Both the position numbers and the translations under genes were made by a program. The notes beneath the pieces were generated by a model. It was not told the origin of the DNA. It saw only the letters and a list, made by a program, of their open reading frames with translations, and did no database searches. Shown one piece after another: positions 9,269 through 17,011 of a DNA stretch of 30,399 nucleotides; position 1 is the first letter of the stretch, and every line of letters starts with the position of its first letter. Location: contig CAYWNA010000162.1 in NCBI GenBank assembly GCA_964459305.1, positions 1 through 30,399 on the forward strand, written 5' to 3'. This stretch comes from CAYWNA01 sp964459305. GTDB lineage: Bacteria > Planctomycetota > Planctomycetia > Pirellulales > Pirellulaceae.

Positions 9269-9333
9269 AGTAACCCGAAGTGTAAGCGAGGGAATAGGTT
9301 GCGGCAAATCCCTCGCTTACGCTTCGGGTTACT
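9269..9333. repeat. Dispersed planctomycete-type palindrome downstream of the GH116 operon
   Basis: Two 24-base arms (9269-9292 and 9310-9333) are reverse complements except for one position, which would form a G-U pair in RNA. The loop is 17 bases. The arm contains AACCCGAAGTGTAAGCGAGG. I recognise this AACCCGAAGCGTAAGCGAGGG-type palindrome as frequent in Pirellulales genomes; that is recollection, not a search. It sits between an operon end (9155) and fucP (9391) and could act as a transcription attenuator or mRNA 3' stabiliser. No U-tract follows, so a classic intrinsic terminator is not supported. Confidence 0.8.
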
Positions 9334-9390
9334 AATCGCGGGATTTCAGATGCTGTGAACGTCAACCTTATAGCCACGAAGTAGATACCG

Positions 9391-10833
9391 ATGGAAAAAC
9401 ATCCCGTAGTTCCCAAGGGCATCCTTCTGCCTTTCGCCTTGCTCTGCACGTTGTTTTTTGCCTGGGCGGTGCCGAACAACCTGACCGACACGATGCTTGC
9501 GACATTCAAGAGGATCATGAGTCTGTCGGACACGAAAACCGCCTGGATTCAGATAGCTTGTTATCTGCTCGGCTACGGGTGTTTTGCTCTACCCGGTGCC
9601 CTGTTCATCAAACGGTTTACGTACAAGTCGGGCGTGCTGCTGGGGCTGGGGCTGTTCGCCGGCGGGGCCATTCTGATCTATCCGGTGGGATTCACTGCCG
9701 CGAGTAGCCTAAATACTTGTTACATGCTGTATTTGGCGTGCCTGGTGATTCTCTTCGCTGGGCTCTCGGTTCTTGAAACGTCCGCGAATTCCTATGTGTG
9801 TGCCATCGGTGCGGAATTGACCGCTACGCAACGTCTGAACTTCGCTCAATCGTTCAATCCGTTTGGTGCGATTACGGGAGTCGTCGTCAGCCAGATCTTC
9901 GTGCTTTCGCAACTCAACGTTAAAACGGCTGAGCAAAGATCGGAACTTCCTCCGGAGGAACTGGCCTCGATCCAGGCGGGAGAGATCAATGCGGTCACCA
10001 CGGCCTATCTAGTCATGGGCCTGTTGATGGTTTGCCTGTTCCTCGCGATCCTCCTAACAAAAATGCCAAGCCTGAAGGAAGACGACAAGCGATTGGATCT
10101 GATGGGCACTTTCGGCCGTCTCCGCCGAAATCTGAACTATATGTGTGGCGTCGCCGCTCAATTCTTTTACGTTGGTGCCCAAATCGCCGTTTGGTCCTAC
10201 ATCATCCGCTATACCATGGCACAGCTCGATCTTGACGGCGTTGTAAAGGGATTGGGGGCCGACGCCTCGACGGAACAAATCACCGCAGCCTTACGCAACG
10301 TGGAGCCGTTTGCGGCCGGAGTCTACAACGTTTGTGAATGGCTCGGACTCGATTTTGTGCTACCGAAAACGGCGGAACAGGCCGGTGGCACCTATTACAT
10401 CGTGTCGTTAATTCTCTTTGTGGTGGGTCGATTCGCCTGCACGGGCCTCATGGAGTTCGTCAAGCCCCGGAACCTGCTAACAGCCCTGTCCGTGATTGCC
10501 GTGGTCTGCTGTTTGATCACTATCTATGACACTGGATTCCTCGGCGTGTACACTCTCATGATAATCTCTGCATGCATGTCCTTGATGTTCCCGACCATTT
10601 ACGGTTTGGGAATCGCGGGGCTCAAGGGCGATACGAAGATCGGCGGCTCGGGCATGGTCATGGCGATCGCCGGCGCGGCCGTCTTGACACAAATCCAAGG
10701 TGCCGTGTCGGATCAGGCCGGCAGCATCAAGATCGCCTATTGGGTGCCTGCCATCGCGTTTCTGATGATCGGGTTCTATGGCGCGGTTGTTTGCCGAAAG
10801 TATGAAGCCACCCATGCACTAGACGCAGAGTGA
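9391..10833 (+). CDS. fucP: L-fucose:H+ symporter, FucP family
   Basis: A 480-residue inner-membrane MFS permease with about 12 hydrophobic helices. It has the signature residues of the fucose symporter family. D33 in PNNLTDT matches the position of the proton-coupling Asp of E. coli FucP, and E129 in VLETSANSY matches its substrate-site Glu. The FNPFG motif (QSFNPFGAITG) is also present. It is somewhat longer than the E. coli protein (about 438 residues), partly through an extended loop near residues 285-330. It would import L-fucose or a related sugar. The remains of a GH29 alpha-L-fucosidase directly downstream agree with a fucose role. The upstream palindrome separates it from the GH116 operon. 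Confidence 0.9.
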   Translation: MEKHPVVPKGILLPFALLCTLFFAWAVPNNLTDTMLATFKRIMSLSDTKTAWIQIACYLLGYGCFALPGALFIKRFTYKSGVLLGLGLFAGGAILIYPVGFTAASSLNTCYMLYLACLVILFAGLSVLETSANSYVCAIGAELTATQRLNFAQSFNPFGAITGVVVSQIFVLSQLNVKTAEQRSELPPEELASIQAGEINAVTTAYLVMGLLMVCLFLAILLTKMPSLKEDDKRLDLMGTFGRLRRNLNYMCGVAAQFFYVGAQIAVWSYIIRYTMAQLDLDGVVKGLGADASTEQITAALRNVEPFAAGVYNVCEWLGLDFVLPKTAEQAGGTYYIVSLILFVVGRFACTGLMEFVKPRNLLTALSVIAVVCCLITIYDTGFLGVYTLMIISACMSLMFPTIYGLGIAGLKGDTKIGGSGMVMAIAGAAVLTQIQGAVSDQAGSIKIAYWVPAIAFLMIGFYGAVVCRKYEATHALDAE

Positions 10834-11082
10834 CGTCACTCGTACTCAATCCCCGGCCGCGAGGAATCGGTCTACCTCGTCGTCGGCGACGGCCGTTTGG
10901 CGAGCCTCCGGCTCAAATGTCGTCCGATGGCGGTCGAGGGAAGCATTTGCCAGTATCAAACGCACGAGAAGGAATGCCAAGACAGCGAGAGACTTTACGT
11001 CCAGGACATCATCCGCGAGAACCAGATGGTCGGTATTGCGGGCGAGTTGGTCGGCATTGGGGCAGCGCTGCAAATCATAGAG
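10834..11082 (+). pseudogene. Gene debris with a 29-bp copy from the Asp-rich protein gene
   Basis: After the fucP stop the same frame stays open to about 11142, but no whole gene is seen. Its reading contains SERLYVQDIIRENQMVG (from about 10985), which matches ERLYVQDIIRECQYLA near the C-terminus of the Asp-rich protein encoded at 7233-9155. At DNA level 10991-11019 equals 8899-8927 with one mismatch. The segment before it (REESVYLVVGDGRLASLRL) is not identified. This looks like a small remnant of a paralogue's 3' end, joined near 11070-11085 to the fucosidase remnant in another frame. A TTG at 10897 could start an 81-residue ORF, with little support. Confidence 0.5.
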
Positions 11083-11896
11083 GATTGCGCCTCGATCCGG
11101 ACGGGACGATCCGCGGCCAGGTCGCTGCGTCCGCCGCGTTGAGGACGTGCAAGTTCGAAGTGCAAGTCACCGACCAGGCAGGCGGGTCTGCAACAAAGGG
11201 GTTGAACATCATCGTCAAGGAGCGGCCCAACAAGTGGTACGAAGAGGCGAGGCTCACCGCGCTGATCCACACGCCCGAATGCTTGCCGGACCGGTCGTAC
11301 GGAGAGTTCGTCGAGACCATGAAACGACAGGGGTACCAGGTTGGGATGCTCATTTCTTACAACAACGGGCGCGGCAAGTATCGCTGGCCGTCCATCTATC
11401 ATCCGGACAACCCCTTGGGCGACGTGGTGGGCAAGTACAAGACAGCGTTGGAGGCCGAGGGCATCAGGTTTGGTATGTACTTCGGCGGTTTCCACAACTC
11501 GCGTGGAAAGTCGGGCATGCCCGGCGATGGCAGCCTGACGGTTGGGCCGATCTTCCAACGTGTGAAGTCGGTCCGCTGAATGAACAGGGATGCTGAAATG
11601 CCGTTCCAACAGAACCACGACCGCTTGACCATCCCGTTGAAAGGCGTAACGGCAGATCCCATCGACACGATTTTCAAGATCGAATTGAGCGAGTCGCTGC
11701 CGGCGCCTGGACCGCGCGTTCGCCCCACGCCTGAAGCCGTACCGCCGGGCAATCTGGCCACTCACAAGCCCGCTCGCCTGCTGAGTAACAAAGGCACGGG
11801 GGCTCTGTTTCCCAGTGCATTCAACTTCGCTCGATTCGGCGTGGACGGCGATATCCAGAGCGGGGCTTGCGGTGCCTACGAGTGGCCGTGGACTTA
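11083..11896 (+). pseudogene. GH29 alpha-L-fucosidase remnant, catalytic core missing
   Basis: Two pieces of one fucosidase-type gene lie in the same frame, separated by a stop at 11577-11579. The first (about 11083-11540) encodes the end of an Ig-like domain (LDPDGTIRGQV, then FEVQVTDQAGG) and the first barrel strands of a GH29 enzyme (NKWYEEARLTALIH, SYGEFVETMKRQGY, RFGMYFGGFH). The second (about 11580-11896) encodes the C-terminal beta domain (LTIPLKGVTADPIDTIFKIEL) and the start of a discoidin-like module. The intervening barrel, which carries the nucleophile Asp and acid/base residue, is absent. The second piece ends abruptly where the convergent MFS gene's stop codon begins. The gene cannot encode an active fucosidase as it stands. 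Collapsed assembly is an alternative to true deletion. Confidence 0.75.
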
Positions 11897-13288
11897 TCAC
11901 TTGCCTGACCCGTCGTCCTTGTGCAACCAGGATCTGCCGATTTCTTCCAGGGTTTTGTCCTTTGTCTCCGGGACTCTCAGCCAGACGAATGCCGAGCACG
12001 ACAAGCAGATTCCCAAGAAGATCAGGAAGGTGCCACCCGGATGTCCGAATCGGCCTTTGAACCAATCGAGCACCACGGGGAAGACATTCACTGTGGCATA
12101 GGAGGAAGCGAACATCGCGCACGTGGCCAACGACATGGCTTTGCCGCGGACGCGGTTGGGGAAGATCTCTGAGAGGACCACCCAGCTCAGCGGCGCCAGC
12201 GTTAACGTGAAGGCTCCCGTGGGCACGAACATCGCCGCCAGGGTGATTGCAGTGGGGAGTTGGTAGGTGAAATTCAGGAACATCAACAGATGCCCCGCAG
12301 CCATGCCAATCGTGCCGCAGACGAGGATGGGCCGGCGGCCGAAGGTTCGTGTTAGCCAAAAAGCGATGACGGTGCACAGCGTAATCCAGGTGTCGATGTA
12401 GACGCTGTTGAGGATGGCGTCCGGAGCGTCGGTGATTCCTGCTTCGAGGAACAGCGTCGGCGTATACAAGAGGATCATGTTGACGCCGTTGATTTGCGAG
12501 AAAACCATCAGCGTGATCCCGATGATCACGGCCAGGCGGACGCCAGGCTGAAACAGTTCGCCGAAACCGCCGGTTTCCTCGCCGAGCTCGTCACAGATGT
12601 CCTTGAGTTCCTTTACCGCCTGAGTTCGCCCGTTGATCTTGGCCAGCACGTCGAGGGCTTCCTCGTGCCGGTCCACGGCCGCCAGCCAGCGGGGACTTCT
12701 GGGCACAAACAAGAGTCCGATCATCAGACAGAAAATGGGCAGGGCCTCGGTGGCAAACATCCACCGCCAATGCCCGCCGAAAGAAAGGAAATAGGTGACC
12801 AGCACCGACAGCGACAGGCCGATGACGATCGCCAACTGGTTCACCACGACCAGCCGTCCCCGCAAACGCGCCGGGGCAACTTCCGCGATGTACATCGGAG
12901 AAACGGTCGAAGCCAAACCGACGCCCATCCCCCCAACAAACCGCCAGGCGATCAATTGCATCATGCTCGGGGCCAGCGCACTGCCGATGGCCGACACCAT
13001 GAATAAGACGGCTGATACGACCAGAGTCTGCTTTCTACCAATCGTGTCGGCCAGCCAGACCCCGGCAAGAGGACCGAAAGGGCAACCCAAGATCGCGCTG
13101 CCGGCCACGACACCGTACCAGAACGGCGTCAGTGCAAACTCCGTCTCCAGGAAGATAACGGCACCCGACATCAGAGAAAGGTCATAGCCGAACAGGAATC
13201 CGCCCACGGCCGCAACCAGGGCGATCGTGTAGAGATACACGACGGCGGGTCTGTCTTCCGCTAGGGGTTGGGCCATGGGTCTTCTCAT
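11897..13288 (-). CDS. MFS sugar porter (SP family) transporter
   Basis: A proton-coupled or facilitative sugar importer of about 460 residues with 12 predicted helices. Sugar-porter signatures are present: GFLFGYDLSLMSGA in helix 1, DTIGRK in loop 2-3, the SPRWL central-loop motif (VPRSPRWLAA), GRRPIL in loop 8-9 and a C-terminal PETKDKTLEEI. The frame is open to 13417, but the likely start is the ATG at 13288, whose ATGA overlaps the stop of the upstream glycosidase gene. An ATG at 13276, with GAGAAG a few bases upstream, is nearly as good. Coupling implies that it imports a product released by that glycosidase. Its 3' end touches the fucosidase remnant, so its last few residues should be treated cautiously. 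Confidence 0.88.
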   Translation of the reverse strand: MRRPMAQPLAEDRPAVVYLYTIALVAAVGGFLFGYDLSLMSGAVIFLETEFALTPFWYGVVAGSAILGCPFGPLAGVWLADTIGRKQTLVVSAVLFMVSAIGSALAPSMMQLIAWRFVGGMGVGLASTVSPMYIAEVAPARLRGRLVVVNQLAIVIGLSLSVLVTYFLSFGGHWRWMFATEALPIFCLMIGLLFVPRSPRWLAAVDRHEEALDVLAKINGRTQAVKELKDICDELGEETGGFGELFQPGVRLAVIIGITLMVFSQINGVNMILLYTPTLFLEAGITDAPDAILNSVYIDTWITLCTVIAFWLTRTFGRRPILVCGTIGMAAGHLLMFLNFTYQLPTAITLAAMFVPTGAFTLTLAPLSWVVLSEIFPNRVRGKAMSLATCAMFASSYATVNVFPVVLDWFKGRFGHPGGTFLIFLGICLSCSAFVWLRVPETKDKTLEEIGRSWLHKDDGSGK

Positions 13289-15855
13289 TCGGAAACGAGC
13301 CGCTCGGCGGCCAGGGCTACGGCCGCGATGGCCACGCCCGAATCGGTGAAGCGAATTTCTAGCTTGCCGTCTTGCAGCAGGCCTTCCGGGATGGGCCAAC
13401 TGCGGGTGACCCACCATTCGCGCTTCACGTCCAGCGGCGGGCCGGTACGCTCGAACGTCGTAATGACTCTCCCGTTCACTGCGATCGTCTTGCGACCGCC
13501 GGCAGGCCCTTCGGTCAGGCGCACGACCAGCCAGCGATAGCCTTCATTCCTGAAGTCTTCCCGGTGAATCAACCCGGGCTCACTAGAACTGGTCCGCCAT
13601 TTCTCGCCCTGATATTCCGCTGGCTGGCTCCAGCCGGAAAGCGACCATCCCCGCTCACTTATCGGATGCCCCAGGTCCAGACAGAGGAATGGCTTGCCGG
13701 TGTCGCGCAGGGCAGTTTCCAACGTCGACGGTTCGTAGGGCACTGCGAGTTCGTAGTGGAACCGGCGAAAGAGAGTCTGCGTGGCTCCTTGCGCACGCGC
13801 GGACTCCGGTGGATGCGGTATGTCATCGTAGATTCCATAAACGCGGTTCCAGTACTCGGCGCGCAACTGTCGGATGTCAAGGCGGCGGACCTCCGCTGCC
13901 AACTCGGACAGACGCTTCTTCTGCGGGAAGTCACCCGAATCACTCAGCAGCCGCTCCAACTCGGCCAACGAGAGCAGCTCCTTGTGCTCCGAAGGCACCT
14001 TGCCGGAAGCCTTGGCCAGCGACGTGGCTTCCTGGACGTTGGCCGCAATCGTAGCACACTTGCGAAACAACTCCGCGAAAAACACGAGGCTTCCGCGATA
14101 CTCGGCCATCGTCGAGGCCAGCGGCAAACGCGATTCGGCTTCCGGACCGACCTTCTCCAGCAGCGGCAAGAGTTTGGCCATGCACTCTTCGAGACGTTTC
14201 GGCGTGTAGGGAAACGGCGGGTAGTGTCCCCAGCCGGGCACGACTTCGAATTCTTCGAGAAGTGGTCCGACGGCAGCCAACCGGTCACCGAACACGAGAC
14301 GGCCGTAGTCGGCGAGCACATGCTCCGGCTGGAGTTGAGGGTTCCAATACGCTTCGGCGCAGCAGAAGATGCTCAGGCAATTGAGCTTCGGGCTCATCGT
14401 GTAGCAGATCCCGCCGGAATAGCACCCCAGCGCCGTTTCCTCGCGCCGTCGATCGAATATCCGGCGCGCCCGGCAGTGAGGCATCACCGTACCCTCGCCC
14501 TCGGTCACGCTGTAGTCCCAAGTCAGCACGGTATGAGTCTTGGCTGCCCGTTTGGCATACGCTCTTCCGTCGCCTCCGGCCAGGGGGAAATGTTGGGCCG
14601 GATGGGGTGCGGGAAGGCAGTCAGGGTTGAAACCCTGATTGATGCTTATCATCGTTCCCGGCGGGAATTCCGGCAGCTTGCCCAGCAGGTAATTCATCGA
14701 CCGCTGGGCACGATCCGGCTTGCCCTTCCACAGCGGAACGCCCCAGCCGGCAAACGGCGAGCCCCACGTGCCGACCTCGACGGTCGCCTCTGGATTGTTC
14801 TTTCGAACGACCCCACTCAACTCCAAGCACAGATCCACAAAGGTCTCGGCCGTGCAGCCGTTCTCGATGCAGCCGCCCGGGTCGCCGGGAAAAAAGCCGA
14901 GGTAGTCGTATCCCTTGAGCGTCCGCGACCAGTGGTCCCACAGGGCTACAATCTCGTCGCGCTCCTTGGGCGTGTTGGGGCAATGGTAGTGCCACTGACG
15001 GCCGACGCAATTGACGCCATGAATCGGGTACACGGAAACACCACGCCGTTTGGCATAGGCGATGGTGTGATTCATCATCTCGGCGAAATCGGCCTGGATC
15101 TTACCGCCTTGAATCGCCTCGGGAGAAAACAGACTGGGAACAAGCCAGAACTCGAAGACGTTGTAGCGGAAGGCAGAAATCATGTCGATCAGCCGCTCCC
15201 AGTCCCCGCGCTCCCAGCGGTTGACCGGAACGTCAAATAGTACGTTCGGGTTGAACGCGTTCTCCAAATGTTGAGCGAAATTGAGATAGCAGATCCGCAT
15301 GGGGAACTGCGGGCGTTCCACTACGCGACCGAGGTCCGTCTGCACCGATCGGCCGGCGACTTGCAGTGATCGCAGCACTTCGATCAAGCCGTAGCGGCAG
15401 CCCAGCCCGGTCGGCGACCAGCAGACGAGCAGCTCGCCCGTCTCCGTGTCGCTTGTGCGTTGGATGACGAATCCCTGGTCTCCGACGAGCGGCTCAAGCT
15501 GAATCTTGCCCTCAGCGACCAGACGCTTGATAAGCGGATCGCCATCACCAACGGCAGCGACCAGATGGTTTGTCCTCTCGCTCAGCCGATCGGCACCACC
15601 GACGGGCATTGCAACACCGACTTCTCGCTGGACAAAGGCCTGCAACCACTCGCCCGCATTGCCGAGAAGCTCGTCGTCGGCCGGAAAGACGATATCGGCA
15701 ATCGCTCGGCCCTCATCAACGAACAAGAAAGGCGCGGAGGCCGTTTCACGGCATCTGCTAAAGCCCTCTGGCCAGGGCTCGGCGGCAGCAACAATACTGG
15801 TGGTCACTGCCGCAGCAGCGACGGCAACACACAATCGGCTGATCTGTTTTTGCAT
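13285..15855 (-). CDS. Large secreted glycoside hydrolase, GH20/GH67-like architecture
   Basis: An 856-residue exported protein. A signal peptide (about residues 1-25) precedes an alpha/beta domain like that fronting GH20, GH67 and GH84 enzymes (IADIVFPADDELLGNAGEWLQAFVQREVG). A TIM-barrel-like region follows from about residue 190 (FPMRICYLNF, WERLIDMISAFRYNVFEFW, GFFPGDPGGC). A helical region then leads to a C-terminal beta-sandwich (LIHREDFRNEGYRWLVVRL, KTIAVNGRVITTFERTG). I cannot name the exact GH family; candidate acids include the Asp of FFPGDPGG. The ATG at 15855 has GAGGG about 9 bases upstream. It is the first gene of a two-gene minus-strand operon with the sugar porter and is divergent from the DeoR gene, which is the obvious candidate regulator. 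Confidence 0.72.
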   Translation of the reverse strand: MQKQISRLCVAVAAAAVTTSIVAAAEPWPEGFSRCRETASAPFLFVDEGRAIADIVFPADDELLGNAGEWLQAFVQREVGVAMPVGGADRLSERTNHLVAAVGDGDPLIKRLVAEGKIQLEPLVGDQGFVIQRTSDTETGELLVCWSPTGLGCRYGLIEVLRSLQVAGRSVQTDLGRVVERPQFPMRICYLNFAQHLENAFNPNVLFDVPVNRWERGDWERLIDMISAFRYNVFEFWLVPSLFSPEAIQGGKIQADFAEMMNHTIAYAKRRGVSVYPIHGVNCVGRQWHYHCPNTPKERDEIVALWDHWSRTLKGYDYLGFFPGDPGGCIENGCTAETFVDLCLELSGVVRKNNPEATVEVGTWGSPFAGWGVPLWKGKPDRAQRSMNYLLGKLPEFPPGTMISINQGFNPDCLPAPHPAQHFPLAGGDGRAYAKRAAKTHTVLTWDYSVTEGEGTVMPHCRARRIFDRRREETALGCYSGGICYTMSPKLNCLSIFCCAEAYWNPQLQPEHVLADYGRLVFGDRLAAVGPLLEEFEVVPGWGHYPPFPYTPKRLEECMAKLLPLLEKVGPEAESRLPLASTMAEYRGSLVFFAELFRKCATIAANVQEATSLAKASGKVPSEHKELLSLAELERLLSDSGDFPQKKRLSELAAEVRRLDIRQLRAEYWNRVYGIYDDIPHPPESARAQGATQTLFRRFHYELAVPYEPSTLETALRDTGKPFLCLDLGHPISERGWSLSGWSQPAEYQGEKWRTSSSEPGLIHREDFRNEGYRWLVVRLTEGPAGGRKTIAVNGRVITTFERTGPPLDVKREWWVTRSWPIPEGLLQDGKLEIRFTDSGVAIAAVALAAERLVSE

Positions 15856-15900
15856 GGTGACGACCCTCTTGGGAGGTTTCGCGGACTAACTGTCGTAATA

Positions 15901-15960
15901 GTCGTCTTTCGCTTTGCGAAAGTGACGCCCAACGCTGCTTTCGCGGAGCGAAAGGCGACA
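15901..15960. repeat. Imperfect palindromic repeat in the divergent promoter region
   Basis: Two arms, about 15901-15927 (CTTTCGCTTTGCGAAAG core) and 15934-15960 (CTTTCGCGGAGCGAAAG core), are imperfect reverse complements, and each core is itself nearly palindromic. Repeats of this CTTTCGC...GCGAAAG type are, from memory, widespread between genes in Pirellulales. It occupies the 218-bp gap between the minus-strand glycosidase and the DeoR gene, so it may influence transcription of either. Confidence 0.65.
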
Positions 15961-16010
15961 CTAATCTCTCGAATGATCCTTCGGTGGCAGCCGATAGATA
16001 ATTCCCGCAC

Positions 16011-16039
16011 TTGACAACGCCTGCCGGCATGTTCAAAAT
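16011..16039 (+). promoter_or_regulatory. Candidate sigma-70-type promoter of the DeoR gene
   Basis: TTGACA at 16011-16016 is a perfect -35 box. Seventeen bases later lies CAAAAT (16034-16039), which matches the -10 consensus at four of six positions. The AT-rich stretch that follows (16034-16057) stands out from the GC-rich surroundings and may hold the regulator's own operator. Transcription would start near 16046, which favours translation from the ATG at 16074 over the earlier in-frame starts. Confidence 0.5.
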
Positions 16040-16073
16040 CAACATAAATTATCAAGATCGACCACGTGTGTCA

Positions 16074-16859
16074 ATGAGCCAGAAAGCGCGACAGGATCGG
16101 ATCTGTGAGTTGATCGCCCGGCGCGGCGAGTGCTCGATCGAGGAGCTGGTCGAGCAGCTCGACGTTAGCGGAATGACGATTCGGCGCGACCTCCAGGCGC
16201 TGGCCGAGCGAGGCAAGGTGATCCGCACGCATGGCGGGGCGGCCATGGCCGAACGGGTCAGCTTCGAGTTTGACTTTCTCAAGCGAGTCAAAGAGAACCA
16301 GGCTGCCAAAGAGGCAATTGCCGCAACCGCTGCGGCGCAGGTCGAGGATGGTCAGTCGGTGATGCTCGATTCGGGCACTACTACGCTGGCCGTGGCAAAG
16401 CAGTTGCGAGGGAAACAGGGTTTGACGGTTGTCACCACGTCGCTGCCCATCGCCGCCCAGTTGCAGTACGACCCGGAGACGAAAGTGTTGTTGCTGGGAG
16501 GGTATGTGCAAGCCTCATCGCCCGATCTGGCGGGCGCCCTGACCGAAGCCAACCTGGAGACCCTCCACGCCGACGTGGCCTTCATCGGTGTTCATGGGAT
16601 TGACCGTCGGGGTGCGGTCTACCAAGAGTCGCCGGAGGTCGCTCGAATGCTCACCAAGATGACGGCCGCCGTCGACCGCGTGTTCGTCGTCGCCGATAGC
16701 TCGAAACTGGGCAAGAAGGGGCTGTCGCGATTCGGTGGACTCCAAGACTGGGCCGCCGTCGTCACTGACACCGCCGCGGATCGCTCGTTCCTTTCGTCGC
16801 TACGAAAGGCGGGAGTTCGCGTCATGACAGCCCCTATGAAGAAAGGCCAGCGTCAATAA
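16074..16859 (+). CDS. DeoR/GlpR-family sugar-responsive transcriptional regulator
   Basis: A 261-residue cytoplasmic repressor-type regulator. The N-terminal winged helix-turn-helix has the family signature (SIEELVEQLDVSGMTIRRDL, then RTHGGA). The C-terminal DeoR sensor domain resembles ribose-5-phosphate isomerase and contains the phosphosugar-binding MLDSGTTTLAVAKQL loop, TTSLPIAAQL, VLLLGGYVQ, AFIGVHGID and ADSSKLGKKG. Members normally sense a phosphorylated sugar and repress nearby catabolic genes. It is divergent from the glycosidase/sugar-porter pair and heads the aminotransferase, URO-D-like and cupin genes, so it probably controls one or both sets. The frame is open to 16011, but MSQKARQDRI at 16074 is the natural family start. 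Confidence 0.92.
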   Translation: MSQKARQDRICELIARRGECSIEELVEQLDVSGMTIRRDLQALAERGKVIRTHGGAAMAERVSFEFDFLKRVKENQAAKEAIAATAAAQVEDGQSVMLDSGTTTLAVAKQLRGKQGLTVVTTSLPIAAQLQYDPETKVLLLGGYVQASSPDLAGALTEANLETLHADVAFIGVHGIDRRGAVYQESPEVARMLTKMTAAVDRVFVVADSSKLGKKGLSRFGGLQDWAAVVTDTAADRSFLSSLRKAGVRVMTAPMKKGQRQ

Positions 16860-16875
16860 CCGGCTCGAAATGTCT

Positions 16876-16927
16876 GTTGGAGTACAGCCTTTAGGCTGCG
16901 CGGGCAGGCTAAAGCCTGGACTCCAAC
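16876..16927. repeat. 52-bp nested palindromic repeat, copy 1
   Basis: Two 23-base arms (16876-16898 and 16905-16927) pair at 20 of 23 positions around a 6-base loop. The outer bases are GTTGGAGT and ACTCCAAC. Each arm also contains its own palindrome (CAGCCTTTAGGCTG and CAGGCTAAAGCCTG), so the element can fold as one long hairpin or two small ones. A second copy of identical length lies at 18424-18475 on the other side of the aminotransferase gene. Confidence 0.85.
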
Positions 16928-17011
16928 AACCGGCTTCGGCATAGACCAAACGTGCTGCGGCCTTGTCATCGCGTTTGAAAGCGAAAGGCGGAAACGAACG
17001 GACCATTTTGC

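Noticed and set aside
13372..15240. 622-codon plus-strand ORF opposite the large glycosidase
   Set aside because: Antisense shadow without motifs; the minus strand has a signal peptide and ordered domains.
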